Source: Sialis fuliginosa
Taxonomy: Eukaryota > Arthropoda > Insecta > Megaloptera > Sialidae
Assembly (NCBI GenBank): GCA_961205875.1
Contig: OY540810.1
Coordinates: 3,534,001-3,598,000 of the forward strand
DNA length: 64,000 nt
Direction of reading: 5' to 3'
Notes under the pieces: model-generated
The model's database searches: none
The model's input: the letters and a program-made list of their open reading frames with translations, nothing else
What the model was told of the DNA's origin: nothing
Program-made: the position numbers and the translations under genes
Shown here: in pieces, positions 23,377 through 33,800 of the stretch
Numbering within the stretch: the stretch's first letter is position 1
Layout: the number at the start of each line of letters is the position of its first letter

Positions 23377-23947
23377 TGTCTCTACTTAAATAGGTGATTT
23401 CAGAGGCTTTTGGCATGCTGAAACCAAATCCTTTACCTAAATTGCTCCATCACATCAGGTTTTTGATATAACCTAACCTAAAAGTGTCAAAAATGACGAT
23501 TTTGGTAATATTTAAGAATTTATTACCAAGTAGGTAAATTTTTTCTAAAGTTTTCGTTCATAGTAAGAAGAAGTACTATCTTCCCTCTTTAAAATAATTT
23601 TTTACTTTTTACTGTACGATTTTTTTTGACCGAAATAAACTAGTTGGAAGTTATTGTTATATTTAATGTGTCACTGTGTATATTCGAATATTTCGGTTAA
23701 AAAAAATCGTACAGTAAAAAACAAAAATTTGTTTTAAAGAGAAAAGATAGTACTATTTCTTACCGCGAACGAAAACTTTAGAAAAAAAGTCCCTACTTGG
23801 TAATGAATTCTTAAACATTGCCAAAATCGTCATTTTGACGTTTTTAGGTTAATTATATTAAAAACCTGACCTGATGGAGTAATTCGGTTGGCGGATTCGG
23901 TTTCAGCACGCTAAAAACTCGGAAATCACTTATTGAATTAGAGATAT
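23377..23947. mobile_element. Foldback element, about 570 bp
   Basis: Arms of about 260 bp: TAGGTGATTTCAGAGGC... against ...TCGGAAATCACTTATTG; AAAAATCGTACAGTAAAAA in both. Lies between genes A and B. A 46-bp centre separates the arms. Ends not precisely defined. Confidence 0.75.
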
Positions 23948-24876
23948 CAGTACAAAAGTTTTTTTTTGTCGGCCTGTGTTATTGTTACGAAGAAAAATTA
24001 TGTGTTAAAAGTATTCATATGTATGTGAGTAGGACCGGCTTAAGGTTCTGGCAACTCAGATAATTTCCTAAGTATTCTCGTCAAACGTATGTCACTAGAT
24101 TTTGTATTTTATAGTTTTTATTGCTAGTGAATCAGCAACCCTAAAGCCAACCCTGTATAATATATGTAATTTGACTAATTATTTGTTATTTTAATCCACG
24201 ACTATTATCGCGGACAAAATTATTATAATATATTAACTAACCAGATTTGTTGGTGCTGGACTAGTTTTAGAATTATGTGAAAAAAGCTTACATGCGATGA
24301 AGAAGTTATCAAAATAGTCTAACTTACTTATGTTTTAATGAAGACTTTTATAATATGTCAAAATGTAAATGAAAATTATATATAATGCATGTATATTGGC
24401 GTTACTGTACACAACCATGTACTAAAAATCGTCACATCCCCACTTCATTCATATTATAGCAATTAAGAACTGTGAGAAATAGTTATAATATATAAAATAC
24501 CCTTAAAAATATATACGTATTAATAATACGCAATAAAAAACACTATTTCCACAGGACCCATCGCATGTACATATACAAACCGTCAAAAAAGGCAAATATA
24601 AAAAAATATACGAACACTACTTATATATTCTCTCGATTGTTAAAAGATATTAATAAATTTACAACAACTACACTATTTTTTATCTTTATCAAGAACGAAA
24701 TTTTTTCATGATAATAATAAACTGAAATATATATTATTATTATTACACAAGTAGCAAAAACAGAATAATATGTCCATGCTACACGTTAATACCGCAAAGA
24801 ATTCCTGAATACAAACAACTAATTGATCCGAGTATGCGCTGAGCGAGCTATAACTGGATTACAATAATGGATTCAA

Positions 24877-25001
24877 TCACGGGTTTTTCCAGAAGTCTGA
24901 ACAGAATCCTCCGGGCGGTACGTTACTGTGCTGACGAAGAGCCCCGATTCCCATGTAATCTTTGGGTCCATACCCTTCGCCTGTTAAAGGATTCTTGTAA
25001 T
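24877..25001 (-). CDS. Jupiter: Gene A terminal coding exon with NPLTGEGY and PPGG
   Basis: Acceptor gttctttctttctag precedes 25001. With one base (G) carried from exon 2 the exon reads DYKNPLTGEGYGPKDYMG, then RQHSNVPPGGFCSDFWKNP and TGA at 24877-24879. The NPxTGEGY block and the terminal PPGG block are the C-terminal signature of Jupiter/JPT proteins. A stretch of GC-richer sequence coincides exactly with the exon. Confidence 0.68.
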
Positions 25002-28000
25002 CTAGAAAGAAAGAACGTGTGCTTTTATGTCATCTTGTATTGTTTTATTGCAAATGATATCGATATGATTTTATGATTAGATTAGTCACTTGTTTAAATT
25101 ATTTTAACTTGCAGATAGATACACAATTTCATGTACACATACTTTTTTCATGTCCGGTATTATAAAGGACCTAACAAAATTTGCTAGCTAGCAATTACAT
25201 TCAAATGGGGTATTAATTCTGTACTAGTATCCATGGATTAGTTATGGAATTTAGAGCAGTGACACTTCAACTAATTGTAACACGGTTGGCATCTTTCACC
25301 GTACAAAATAATTTCCATAACATCACCACTGTTTTAATACCGTTGGTATTTACCTACAACGCGTGCGCGAAACTTGTCAAAGTCTTCAACAAACTCCAAA
25401 ATAACTGTCATATAAGTTTGATATCTCACTTGAAAGTGCTTGCTAGCTAGCAAATTTGCTAGGTCCTTTATAATACTGGACATCAGTAGAATATTTTTTC
25501 TACAAGGACACTGTATAGTCCAGTAAATTTAGTAACTGACACAAAAATTTCGGGTACATTTTTTCCTTTGTATCTCGTTCGAAAGGGGCTCCGACGGAGA
25601 CCTTAACCCTGAATTTGCGCACTGTCCAAATTGCCCCTTCCGCCACCATCTTTGATTACTTTTTTCCAGGACATCGGAGAGTTTAATTTGACATAAACTT
25701 AATTAAGGCGGCTATTACACTATCAAAGAAATATGATAAAATTTCTTTGATCAAAGAAATATGACAGTGTAATAAGTCAACTTTTATAATATTTACCTTC
25801 ATAATATTTATATGATCATAGTTAATGACAGTCTCTTATATTTGATCAAAGTTTTTTGACGTCAAAAACAAAATGGCGACTACCAAGTTATCACTGACAG
25901 TTACAGTTACATAATTATTAATATATGAATATCAACAAAATCCAGTATTATATGATAATCTTCTTATTGATTACAAAAACCACAATACACGGTTGTAAAT
26001 TCAAACCTCGATCGCGTCAATTGACGAACATCCACGCACTTATATTCAAAAGGCACCAAAAAAGAAGAAAATATCCCTAGATAATATTGAGAAAATATTA
26101 TCAAATATTTTATGTAGTGTAATAAAGCAAAATCTCGTATTTTATCAAAGAAATATGATCAAATTTGACATATATATTTGATAGTGTAATAGCCGCCTAA
26201 AGAGTGAAGTCTGACAAATGCAACGACCCTGGTTTCATCGCTGTGGGATAATTAGAACGCAAATTATGAGCGATTGAAAAAAAAAGTAATCAAAGATGGC
26301 GGCGGAAGCGGTAATTTGGGCAGTTAATCCAGGGTTAAGGTCTCCGTAGAAGCCCCTTTTGAACGATCCACAAAGGAAAAAATGTACCAGAAATTTTTGG
26401 GTCACACCTATAAAAATTTTCTAAATTTACTGGACTTTTTCTACATAAAATAGATGCCGAACGATTTTTTTCAAACGTTAAGTAAATTAACCACAAAACA
26501 ATCTTGATCTTAAACAAATAAATTATTATGTGATATATAATAGGGAGTAGAAATAGAAGAGATAAACACATTCACTCTCTTTGTCATGGCCCCAACTTCA
26601 CTTGCAAGTGATTTTTTTGATTGATCTAATTAATTAACGATACGTCTAATTAATTACGAAAATTGAAGAAATTTGGTCGTGATTTATTTTATGTAGAAAA
26701 AGTGCGGTACTTTAGGATGTTTTTCATGCAATTTTGTTATAAACTAGGGAAATCATTTACTTTTACTAGTTAGATGAAGTAAGATTTTCTTCCTCTATAG
26801 TTCATAAAAATTACAAAAAGAATAATGGGACACAATTCAACATAAATAAAACCATTTTTAAATTACAAAGTATCGCAATTAATTGTAACAATTTTAATAA
26901 CTAAAAAATACATAAAATTAATAAAACCAGGGCTTCGAACCGTTATTTTTTCGTTTCGGTTTTCGTTCCGCAAAAATAACGGTTTTCTGTTTTTTTTTTT
27001 CGGTTCAGCTCGGAGTGATTAATTAAAAAAAAATTATTTGTATTAAAAAAAAATTCTACCATAATTTAGAATATTTTATGGTACTTGTATGATAGCCAGA
27101 ACGACAATTGAAGTGGGAAATAATATCATTTTAACGCGCGTATTTTAACATGTACTGAACCGTAAAAACCGATATTTTTATTTCAGTTCTGTTCCGGTTT
27201 TCGTTCCGGCAAAAAATAACGGGTTTTCCGGTTTTCGGTTCAGTTCCGGTTTGAAGCCCTGAATAAAACACATACACATTAAGAAAATACACCACATTAG
27301 ATCCGTTTAAAAGCCAAATCAACTAACCCCTTTAAAACATACTTCTATATACAAACTTACAGATGTAATTTTTTAAAAATTAATTGCTAAATAAATAAAA
27401 TATCCATTTTTCGTTGAACTAATAAGTTAGTTGCATTGGTTTTTGAACGGATCATTTATTATAGACTTTATGAATGAAAACAAAGCCACTTTTGTAGTTA
27501 TTATAGCAGAAGCGCAAAAGACGAGTACGAAGCATAGGTCATATTGGTAGTTGGGAAAATTTATATGCAAATGTATTATCGGGTGTTTTTTTAAACACTT
27601 TCCAGTGGATTATTTCCTAAATAACGAATTTTCAGAGAAAATGTTTCGTATAAAAGTTTCATGGTTTCGAGGGGGCTCAATACTAACAATATGGGTTGAC
27701 CTTGAAAATGAATTTTCAGGTTTAACTTTCCTTTTTCAAATCTAAACCTATATTTTTTGTTGCAGATTCGTAATTTACGAGGAAAAATAAGCAACTTTTA
27801 CCTGAAATATTTTTTATGAAAATGTCCATTTTTTATGATATGGAGCAAAACAAAAAGAAATTTCTGGATATTCAATAATTTTTTACTCGAAAACTATAAT
27901 TTTTTTAGAAAAATCACAAGAGGAAAAAAGTACTTAGATCTAGGCAAGGACTCTCAGATAATCTTTTTTATTTAAATTTAATATTAACTTTTTATGCAAC

Positions 28001-31000
28001 TTTTTAATAAAGTATTTTTTTTTAATTTTGAAGAAAAAAATTAAAAACAAATAAAATATTTTAAGAATCCTATGAATATTAGCTTAATCTTTTTGTGCTA
28101 ATATATTTAATGGTTGAGGGGTGGAAGGTTAACTCCCAGATTTATCAAAATCTGTTATTGGTACCTATCATGTAAATTTCCAAATGGACGAAGCATTTAA
28201 GCTGTCAAACACAAATAAACTGGTAACATAGATAGAAGAAATCAGGCTCAAAACTCTTATTATAAATATATTGGCGTTTTATTTATTGCTCTACGATTAT
28301 TAGTTCTGGAGATGTTTTAGAATTTAGAAGGTAACATATTTTCTTTACATTCATGCTCCCAAGGTTGCCGGGGAAGATTTAGTTCTACTTCAAGAAATTA
28401 AAATGATCAGAAAAATATTTAATAAGTACGAAATTTTTGTAAAACCAGATATCTAACAAATTATTAAACAAATTTTCGAAAAAAAAAATTATGTGCGGCC
28501 CTCGAAAAATTTTAGGTTGTCAATGCGGCCCGTGGAGCAATTTGAGTTGCCCAGGCCTGATCTAAATAATATAAAAAATAGATAATTAATATTAAATTCA
28601 CAAAAATTAATTGATAAAATATAAAACTGCTTCTGCATTGGTATTAAAAATAAATTCCTGTCCTAGTATAGAAATAAAAAACAAAAGTGGTCGTCTTGTA
28701 ATTAATTTCGGAAATGTTAGGTTTAAAAAGCATAAAACAATTTAGTAGGTACATATTCCATGATAATTGACCTAAATATTAAAATGGATTCTAACCATTT
28801 TTATTCGGCGAATAATGACCTCTACTGCTTCCATTGCTCTGAATGTTCGTGTGCACATTACCATTGTTGGTGATTGGAGCATCGGGCTTATCATCGCCGA
28901 CCACGATCTGCGACGTATTGTCGGCTCTGTTGTATCCTCCACGTCTCCGCGAGCTCTCCACTGGCGGTGCCATGACTCCGTCGAATATGCTCGAGGATGT
29001 GTTCTTGAACCGGTTTTGTTCCATGCTGGTTGACTCATTGTTATGTTGGCCGTTGTTGGTCACTGTGTTCCCGTTCTGAACTGTCGTTTTGCTGTATAAG
29101 AATAAAAGTTACTTTAGATATAACAGCAGGGGTGGGTTGAATTAAACGAATAAGCAATATGACGATCCTTATAAGATTAAGGTATTTCTCGGAAAAATTA
29201 AAAGATTCAAGAGTAAGCTCAAATTTTGTAAAAAAACTAAAAAAAGGTTATTAGAAGCTCCATTCAAAATCTAAAAATGATTGACCATATGTGAGCGAAG
29301 ATATCGTCAAAATAAATTTTTTTGCCGTGATCACTGCTGCTAGTCACTAAATCATCTGAAAAAAAAAAAAACATAAGGGATCATTAGCTAATGACATAAT
29401 GCTCCGGATGAACGAAGGGATTTGAAAAATTTTGAATTTTCACAAAATGGCGGATATTGAAAGTCAAAATTCTTTATTCGACTAAAATTTCACTCGTATT
29501 TTCGGCTATAAAAAAAATAATAATCGTCAAAAAAAATCATTCGTTCATTTTGAGGACAATTATGTATAGAATATGTGAGAAAAATTTCAAACCAATCGGC
29601 AAAGCCGTTCTCAAGTTACAGTGAAAAAACATGGTTTCGAGAAAAATGCGTTTAAAGTTTTGAGTACGAATTGCATGCAGATAAAAAAATTATTTTGGAA
29701 CTTACACTGAATCGTCTATGCACAAGACATTTGTCTGAAATTTTCAGAGAATACTTTTGAAATATTCTACTTTGAGAAAATGGAAAAAAAATATTTTTTC
29801 AAAATTTTTCAAAATTCTAACTGTGTCTGCCGGCGATACGAATACTTTGAAGGAAGAATGAGTCATTTGGAATTGATTTAAGCAAATATATCTATATACA
29901 AAGTGCAACAGTTTTTTTATATTGGCCATTTTAGTAAATTATATCAGTCAAAATATATAACATTTTTCTCATCATAAAGTATATTATAGTATTATTCATA
30001 AAAAATATTCATTACCCAATAAAGCATCATGTAATTGAAACTGTAATACACCTCTGACATTTTTATTCATTATTTTCTCATATTTCGCGAGGTCGGATAA
30101 TTAGCGCCCCCACAGAAATTAAAAGAAAAATAAACATTATCTGTGCACAATAACAGAACTTCGAATCCAAGGTTCCTCTTTTTGCAGAACCTTGGGCTCT
30201 ATATACATATTTGTCGTTGTATCTGGTTACTCTATTTTGAAATCATTTGTCAACATAATTGATTTAGGTTTTAATTTAAGCTGTAGGATGATTGAAAAAA
30301 AAAACAACATTTATTATGATATTAATAAGTAGGCTGAAAAGTTTTTGGCCTAACAATGAAAAAAACGTTTTTTTTAATGAAAAAACTCTTCTATTCTTCA
30401 ACATAATCTCCATTTCGATACCGGTCTTATAGTGGTTCGCGTCAAGTCCCTCAAAATAGGCGTTTGTGTCCAACTCAACCTCTTCATTACAGTAAAATCT
30501 TTTGCCAGAGAGCCACATTATCAATTTCGGAAAAAGCTAATAATCGCTGGGGGGGGGGGGCAAGGTCAGGAGAATACGGTGGGTGTGAAATCAATTCATA
30601 GCGCAATTTCTTCAATTTATCGGTCGTAACGTGAGCCTTGTGAAATGGTGCATTGTCTTGGAGAAACAGCATTTTTATCTTCTCCATTTACGATGGTTTT
30701 GCCTTGACTTTGTCATCCAATCGATCCAGTAATGTTCTTTGTTGATTATTCTACCATGTTGAACCTAATCACAAAATATTATGCCATGTGCATTCCAAAA
30801 AATACTAGCAAGAACTTTACTGGCCGATTGTTGTATTTTTGGGCGTTTCGGGCGGCTTTCATCAGGCAATAACTGGTCTGCAGACTGCCGATTTGACTTC
30901 GGTTGTAGTAATGGATCCATGTTTCATCCATTGTCACAAATCGTATGAAAAAATCTTTCTTATTGCGGTGAAAGATTATCAATTAGAAAAGTATAGTTTG

Positions 31001-31565
31001 TATTTGAAAAAATATAACTTTGGTTTGTAACGCACTTATGTGTGACTCGTTTATTCTAAGCCTTCTGAATCGTTTTGACACGAGGAAGTCGCGTTTATTC
31101 TAAGTCGAGAGGGGCTCCCACCAAGTTATGTATAGATCCTTGACCAATCAGTGTTGGCGCGGGAATCGACGTCACCACGAAAACGTATTCAAATGTTATA
31201 AATGTATAATAGAATATCAATTACAAGAAATCCTTTATTTATTCTTGTCTTCGTATTTTTTGATATTTTAACAACGTATACATACAATCAAAGAAGTACA
31301 AATTCGACATTGCAAAATCATGAAAAAACTATCACAGACAATTTTGTCTATTCGGGAAGTGTCATTTTTACTATTCTTAAGTTGGCAATACGTTTTGTGG
31401 TTTTGTGTTTTTGACACGATTTTTTTCTATTTTTTTCTACAATCAACATACTTCTCCGAATTTTTTGGAAAAAATATAAAATAATTTTGCTACTTACATT
31501 ATGGTTTCTTGTGATCTGACTCCATTCATATTTGACCCTCCGTTTGTTGTGCGATGTACTTCCAT
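24877..31565 (-). CDS. Jupiter: Jupiter-family microtubule-associated protein, gene A (3 coding exons, 140 aa)
   Basis: Spliced on the minus strand from 31565-31498, 29091-28862 and 25001-24877 (68+230+125 nt = 141 codons with the stop). The start is supported by an in-frame TAA 15 nt upstream inside the same exon and a good acceptor before it. Order in the protein: an Asn/Ser/Thr-rich N-terminus; a SSSIFDG motif near residue 54, like the S-x-IFG modules of Jupiter/HN1 (JPT) proteins; RRRGGY; then NPLTGEGY near residue 103; and a C-terminal RQHSNVPPGGF, equivalent to the PPGG tail of the family. These small disordered proteins bind along microtubules. The joins are in frame with consensus GT-AG ends except for a weak exon 2 donor (GTAATG). 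Both introns hold transposons. Family assignment rests on recalled motifs, not on a search, and extra exons in the long introns cannot be excluded. Confidence 0.68.
25151..25482. mobile_element. Y-family MITE, copy 4, TSD TCA
   Basis: Ends TGTCCGGTATTATAAAGGAC / TAATACTGGACA, flanked by TCA at 25148-25150 and 25483-25485. Lies in intron 2 of gene A, 150 bp above the terminal exon. The 68-codon frame inside (MEFRAVTLQ...) recurs in other copies but is just conserved repeat. Confidence 0.85.
25520..26436. mobile_element. Foldback element carrying a nested PIF MITE
   Basis: Ends AGTCCAGTAAATTTAG / CTAAATTTACTGGACT; arms share GGTACATTTTTTCCTTTGT, GGGCTCCGACGGAGACCTTA-like blocks and AAGATGGCGGCGGAAG in inverted order. 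The loop holds 25707-26197. In intron 2 of gene A. Confidence 0.78.
25707..26197. mobile_element. PIF/Harbinger-type MITE, copy 1, TSD TAA
   Basis: Ends GGCGGCTATTACACTATCAA / TGATAGTGTAATAGCCGCC (few mismatches), flanked by TAA at 25704-25706 and 26198-26200. 491 bp. Sits in the loop of the foldback 25520-26436. The interior contains AAAATGGCGACTACCAAG and is non-coding. Confidence 0.88.
26928..27261. mobile_element. hAT MITE, ends CAGGGCTTCGAACC, TSD AATAAAAC
   Basis: 334 bp with ends CAGGGCTTCGAACC / GGTTTGAAGCCCTG (one mismatch) and an exact 8-bp duplication AATAAAAC at 26920-26927 and 27262-27269. Interior made of GGTTTTCGTTCCG-type repeats in both orientations. Lies in intron 2 of gene A. 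Fragments of the same family near 12490-12550 and 61800-61850. Confidence 0.9.
28490..28565. mobile_element. Fragment of a GCGGCCC repeat, related to 61920-62005
   Basis: TGTGCGGCCCTCGAAAAATT, TCAATGCGGCCCGTGGAG and GCCCAGGCCTGATCTA; the 61920 copy has TCAGGTCTGGCCAACC and GCGGGCCGCATTGACGG in inverse order. Ends resemble hAT termini. Not flanked by a clear duplication. Confidence 0.45.
28791..29091 (-). CDS. Jupiter: Gene A exon 2, read-through (alternative terminal) form
   Basis: If the weak donor at 28862/28861 is ignored, the frame stays open for 23 more codons (ending RGHYSPNKNG) to a TAG at 28791-28793. Joined to exon 1 this gives a complete 122 aa protein lacking the NPLTGEGY and PPGG motifs. 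Whether this form is made depends on a polyadenylation site below 28791; I saw no clear AATAAA close by. Confidence 0.4.
28862..29091 (-). CDS. Jupiter: Gene A coding exon 2 (spliced form)
   Basis: Acceptor ttatacag at 29092-29099, phase 2 entry. Encodes a polar stretch rich in Asn, Thr and Ser, the SSSIFDG module and an RRRGGYNRADNTSQIVVG segment. Ends in phase 1 at AACAATG with the donor GTAATG. The stretch is visibly richer in G and C than the flanking introns, as expected for conserved coding sequence. Confidence 0.62.
29092..30275. other. Intron 1 of gene A, no gene seen
   Basis: AT-rich intronic DNA between exon 2 and the mariner relic; 29400-29700 resembles a dispersed repeat (CACTCGTATTTTCGGCTA, AAGCCGTTCTCAAGTTACAG) but no second copy was found here. 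Confidence 0.4.
30276..30990 (-). pseudogene. Broken mariner-family transposase and 3' terminal inverted repeat
   Basis: Three frames in collinear order on the minus strand give mariner blocks: FIRFVTMDETWIHYY (30982 downward, first catalytic Asp), LFLQDNAPFHKA with HPPYSPDLAP (30687 downward, second Asp), then GKRFYCNEEVE...YFEGLDANHYKTGIE (30524 downward). The third Asp, normally just after DLAP in D-Y, is lost in a run of 12 C (minus strand) at 30549-30560. The N-terminal helix-turn-helix half is missing. A TA at 30330-30331 followed by GGCTGAAAAGTTTTTGGCC marks the outer end. Not functional. Confidence 0.9.
31498..31565 (-). CDS. Jupiter: Gene A coding exon 1
   Basis: Encodes MEVHRTTNGGSNMNGVRSQ and a few more residues, ending in phase 2 (AT) before the donor GTAAGT. 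The exon itself starts at 31581, after a pyrimidine-rich acceptor (tttctttattacag), so 31566-31581 is 5' untranslated and at least one non-coding exon lies upstream. An in-frame TAA in that stretch fixes the ATG. Confidence 0.65.
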
Positions 31566-32190
31566 TTTATAAATTCTTTATCTGTAATAAAGAAAAAATA
31601 TATCAAATACATATTATTTTAATAATTTTAATAAACATACAAATCTTATATAATATACATTTGTAAGTGTATATAATAACAGTTTTCTTATTCACTATAA
31701 CGTATTTTTATCAAAAACAAGTGTAATTAAGCACACTTTAAATAACAGACAACTACAAACGAGGTAATAAAATGATTTAAAAATTGTAAACATCTTCCGC
31801 CATTCAGTGTAAACATACATCGGTATGTTTAAGATCATATATGTAATATTTATGATACAGTATTGGTGAGAAAATTATTGATTATAATATTTTAATTGTT
31901 ATTGCAGTAAATTGCCCGAGCATGTTATTTTTTCGTCTTATGAAAATTATATGAAATGCATTTACTGTTATTATTTAAAATAATAATAATAATTAATCAC
32001 AATTAATTGAAATGTCTGTATTTTGAGAAAATGTCCCAAATGTTACAAGTTTAATTTTTTTTTATGAAGTATGTTATAACAATTTATGTTTTGTTTTGTA
32101 TAGCATATTGTCGAATCATTAATTAAAAAGCTATACATTATTTTTTTCTACGCTTTTGTAATGTATTTGCAGGACACACTTGACTTTGAC

Positions 32191-32734
32191 TGTAATGACC
32201 GTAATACATCTTTTCCTATGTGTAAAAATCTATATAACTATCTATTCTAAATCATTACACAATAGCTCAAAGGACGAGGGTTGACATCTAAATTGTTTAT
32301 TACTATTTTGTAACAAGTATAATATTTAAACCCATTTATTTTTAACACACTTGTACATTTACGGTCTTGTCATAATTTTTATTACTAAAGGCATGACAAT
32401 TTTGTGAAAGAAACAACCATCTACCCTATGTACAAGACAAGGTACAATACATATTGCATATACATATATAAGGTTAACTTAGAAAATACTAGATTATTAT
32501 TATTATGAACACATTATTATGAAGACTTGAACATGAAGATACAAACACTAAGATATACACATTAAGACTTTAACATCATGTAACAACTTGTAAATAAATA
32601 AATATATTTAAATCAGCAATTAAATTGTTTTCTTGTGGATTATTTCACGACACGATTACAACAAATATTACAAATTTGGTGTCAGAAGAAGTTGGGACCA
32701 AAAATCATTACGAAATTGGTGTCAGAAGTGGGAT
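32191..32734 (+). mobile_element. 5' LTR and primer-binding site of an LTR retrotransposon remnant
   Basis: The block starts TGTAATGACC and ends ATTACA (32660, or 32671 for a second match), matching TG...CA LTR ends. It has a TATA-like TATATAAG near 32464 and AATAAA at 32593-32598. Just inside is TGGTGTCAGAAG at 32677 and again TGGTGTCAGAAGTGGGAT at 32717-32734, complementary to the 3' end expected of tRNA-Leu, a primer used by many Gypsy-type elements. No gag or pol is recognisable after it (checked to 33.1 kb) and no second LTR was seen, so this is a fragment. Confidence 0.7.
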
Positions 32735-33312
32735 ACCATTACACTTTTTTCGCAAGTTTAAGTCATTTTTCAAAGCTTATTTGGTTAAGTTGCAATTAAT
32801 GTTATCTGAGATTATAAAAGTTAATTTTTCTCAACATTTTTCGTATGCAATAACATTAAATTTTGCAGGGTTGTATGCAAAAAAATTAGGATCTTAACCA
32901 CGTATACTATTCACTGTTAGGATTACATATAAGAAAGTCTCGTGATTCCCAAAGCAGATATTTTATTGTATGTTATGTAAATTGATGAGCTTAATAAAAT
33001 AATTTATATTCATTCATTGCATTAATAACAAAATATTATTATTCACATACATTGCACTGTAAATTTGATAATTTTATTGTCAGGTAAAATAAAATATTAA
33101 ATTAGCCCATCAGCAACTTCCCATTCCATCTTGTGTCCCTGTGCCCCCTAATACTCATATACACATACAATACACGCATTACACATTCTCCAAAGTAGGA
33201 GCTGTCTGAAAAGGCCAAGCCAGCAGACATAAATGAAAGAAGAAGAAGAAAATATTAAAAATGTCAAATACTTATTAGAAAAAGTAAACTACATTTTAAG
33301 ATGATTACGTAC

Positions 33313-33650
33313 CGGTCAAATACGTCCCCCGGAAAGCACACGCACCCTCTAAAGTGGACTGCCCTAACCTCTAAATTACAAAAACCGCACGAAACGTTGG
33401 AAATATAGGTCACACACCGACCGGGTGCATGTACTCGTTTTAAACATACTGCACACAGACTCAAGTTATGTATATATATATGTATATCAGCCGATCGGAA
33501 GGGGGCCAAATAGCTAGCCGATCTACCAGCCAACACATCGACACAGGTTCCAGCGGCTGACAATCTGTTCCCCTTCTCTCCCCAGCACCCCTTACCATAG
33601 GTTCTACACCGGACAAAACAGTCGAGATACCGGTCATACGCAATTTTTAG
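33313..33650 (-). promoter_or_regulatory. Probable 5' untranslated exon and promoter region of the Jupiter-like locus
   Basis: A GC-richer block in AT-rich surroundings ends, on the minus strand, in a strong donor (GACCG then GTACGTAA) at 33313/33312. It lies 1.7 kb upstream of gene A exon 1, which needs a non-coding first exon. An open frame of 99 codons crosses it, but it resembles nothing known and would run into a stop at once after splicing to 31581. The transcription start cannot be placed; 33600-33650 is a guess. Confidence 0.4.
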
Positions 33651-33678
33651 GTGATTCTGTGACGAAACATTCTACGTT

Positions 33679-33694
33679 TGTGTGTGTGTGTGTG
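33679..33694. repeat. (TG)n microsatellite
   Basis: Eight TG dinucleotides just beyond the GC-rich block at the 5' side of the Jupiter-like locus. Confidence 0.8.
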
Positions 33695-33730
33695 CAGTTA
33701 AGAGTTACTTAGACCTTGAACTTACTGCGT

Positions 33731-33800
33731 GCAGTTGTTGTCGTGATGCAGTACGACTTACAGACCACGAGTTCGAATCTCGACTGTTGCGCGAATCGAT
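33731..33800 (+). repeat. tRNA-derived SINE head or decayed tRNA-like sequence
   Basis: GACCACGAGTTCGAATCTCG resembles the B box and T-arm of a tRNA, preceded by CTTACA at the anticodon-arm position. The acceptor and D arms do not pair, so it is not a working tRNA gene. Confidence 0.3.

Noticed and set aside
28815..29079. Two plus-strand frames opposite gene A exon 2
   Set aside because: Antisense shadows of a real minus-strand exon; no splice sites or known motifs on the plus strand.
33264..33563. 99-codon minus-strand protein
   Set aside because: Better explained as an untranslated exon: it crosses a strong donor, resembles nothing, and meets a stop directly after splicing to gene A exon 1.
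33731..33800. Second tRNA gene
   Set aside because: Only the T-arm fits; acceptor and D stems do not pair. Kept as a low-confidence tRNA-derived repeat.
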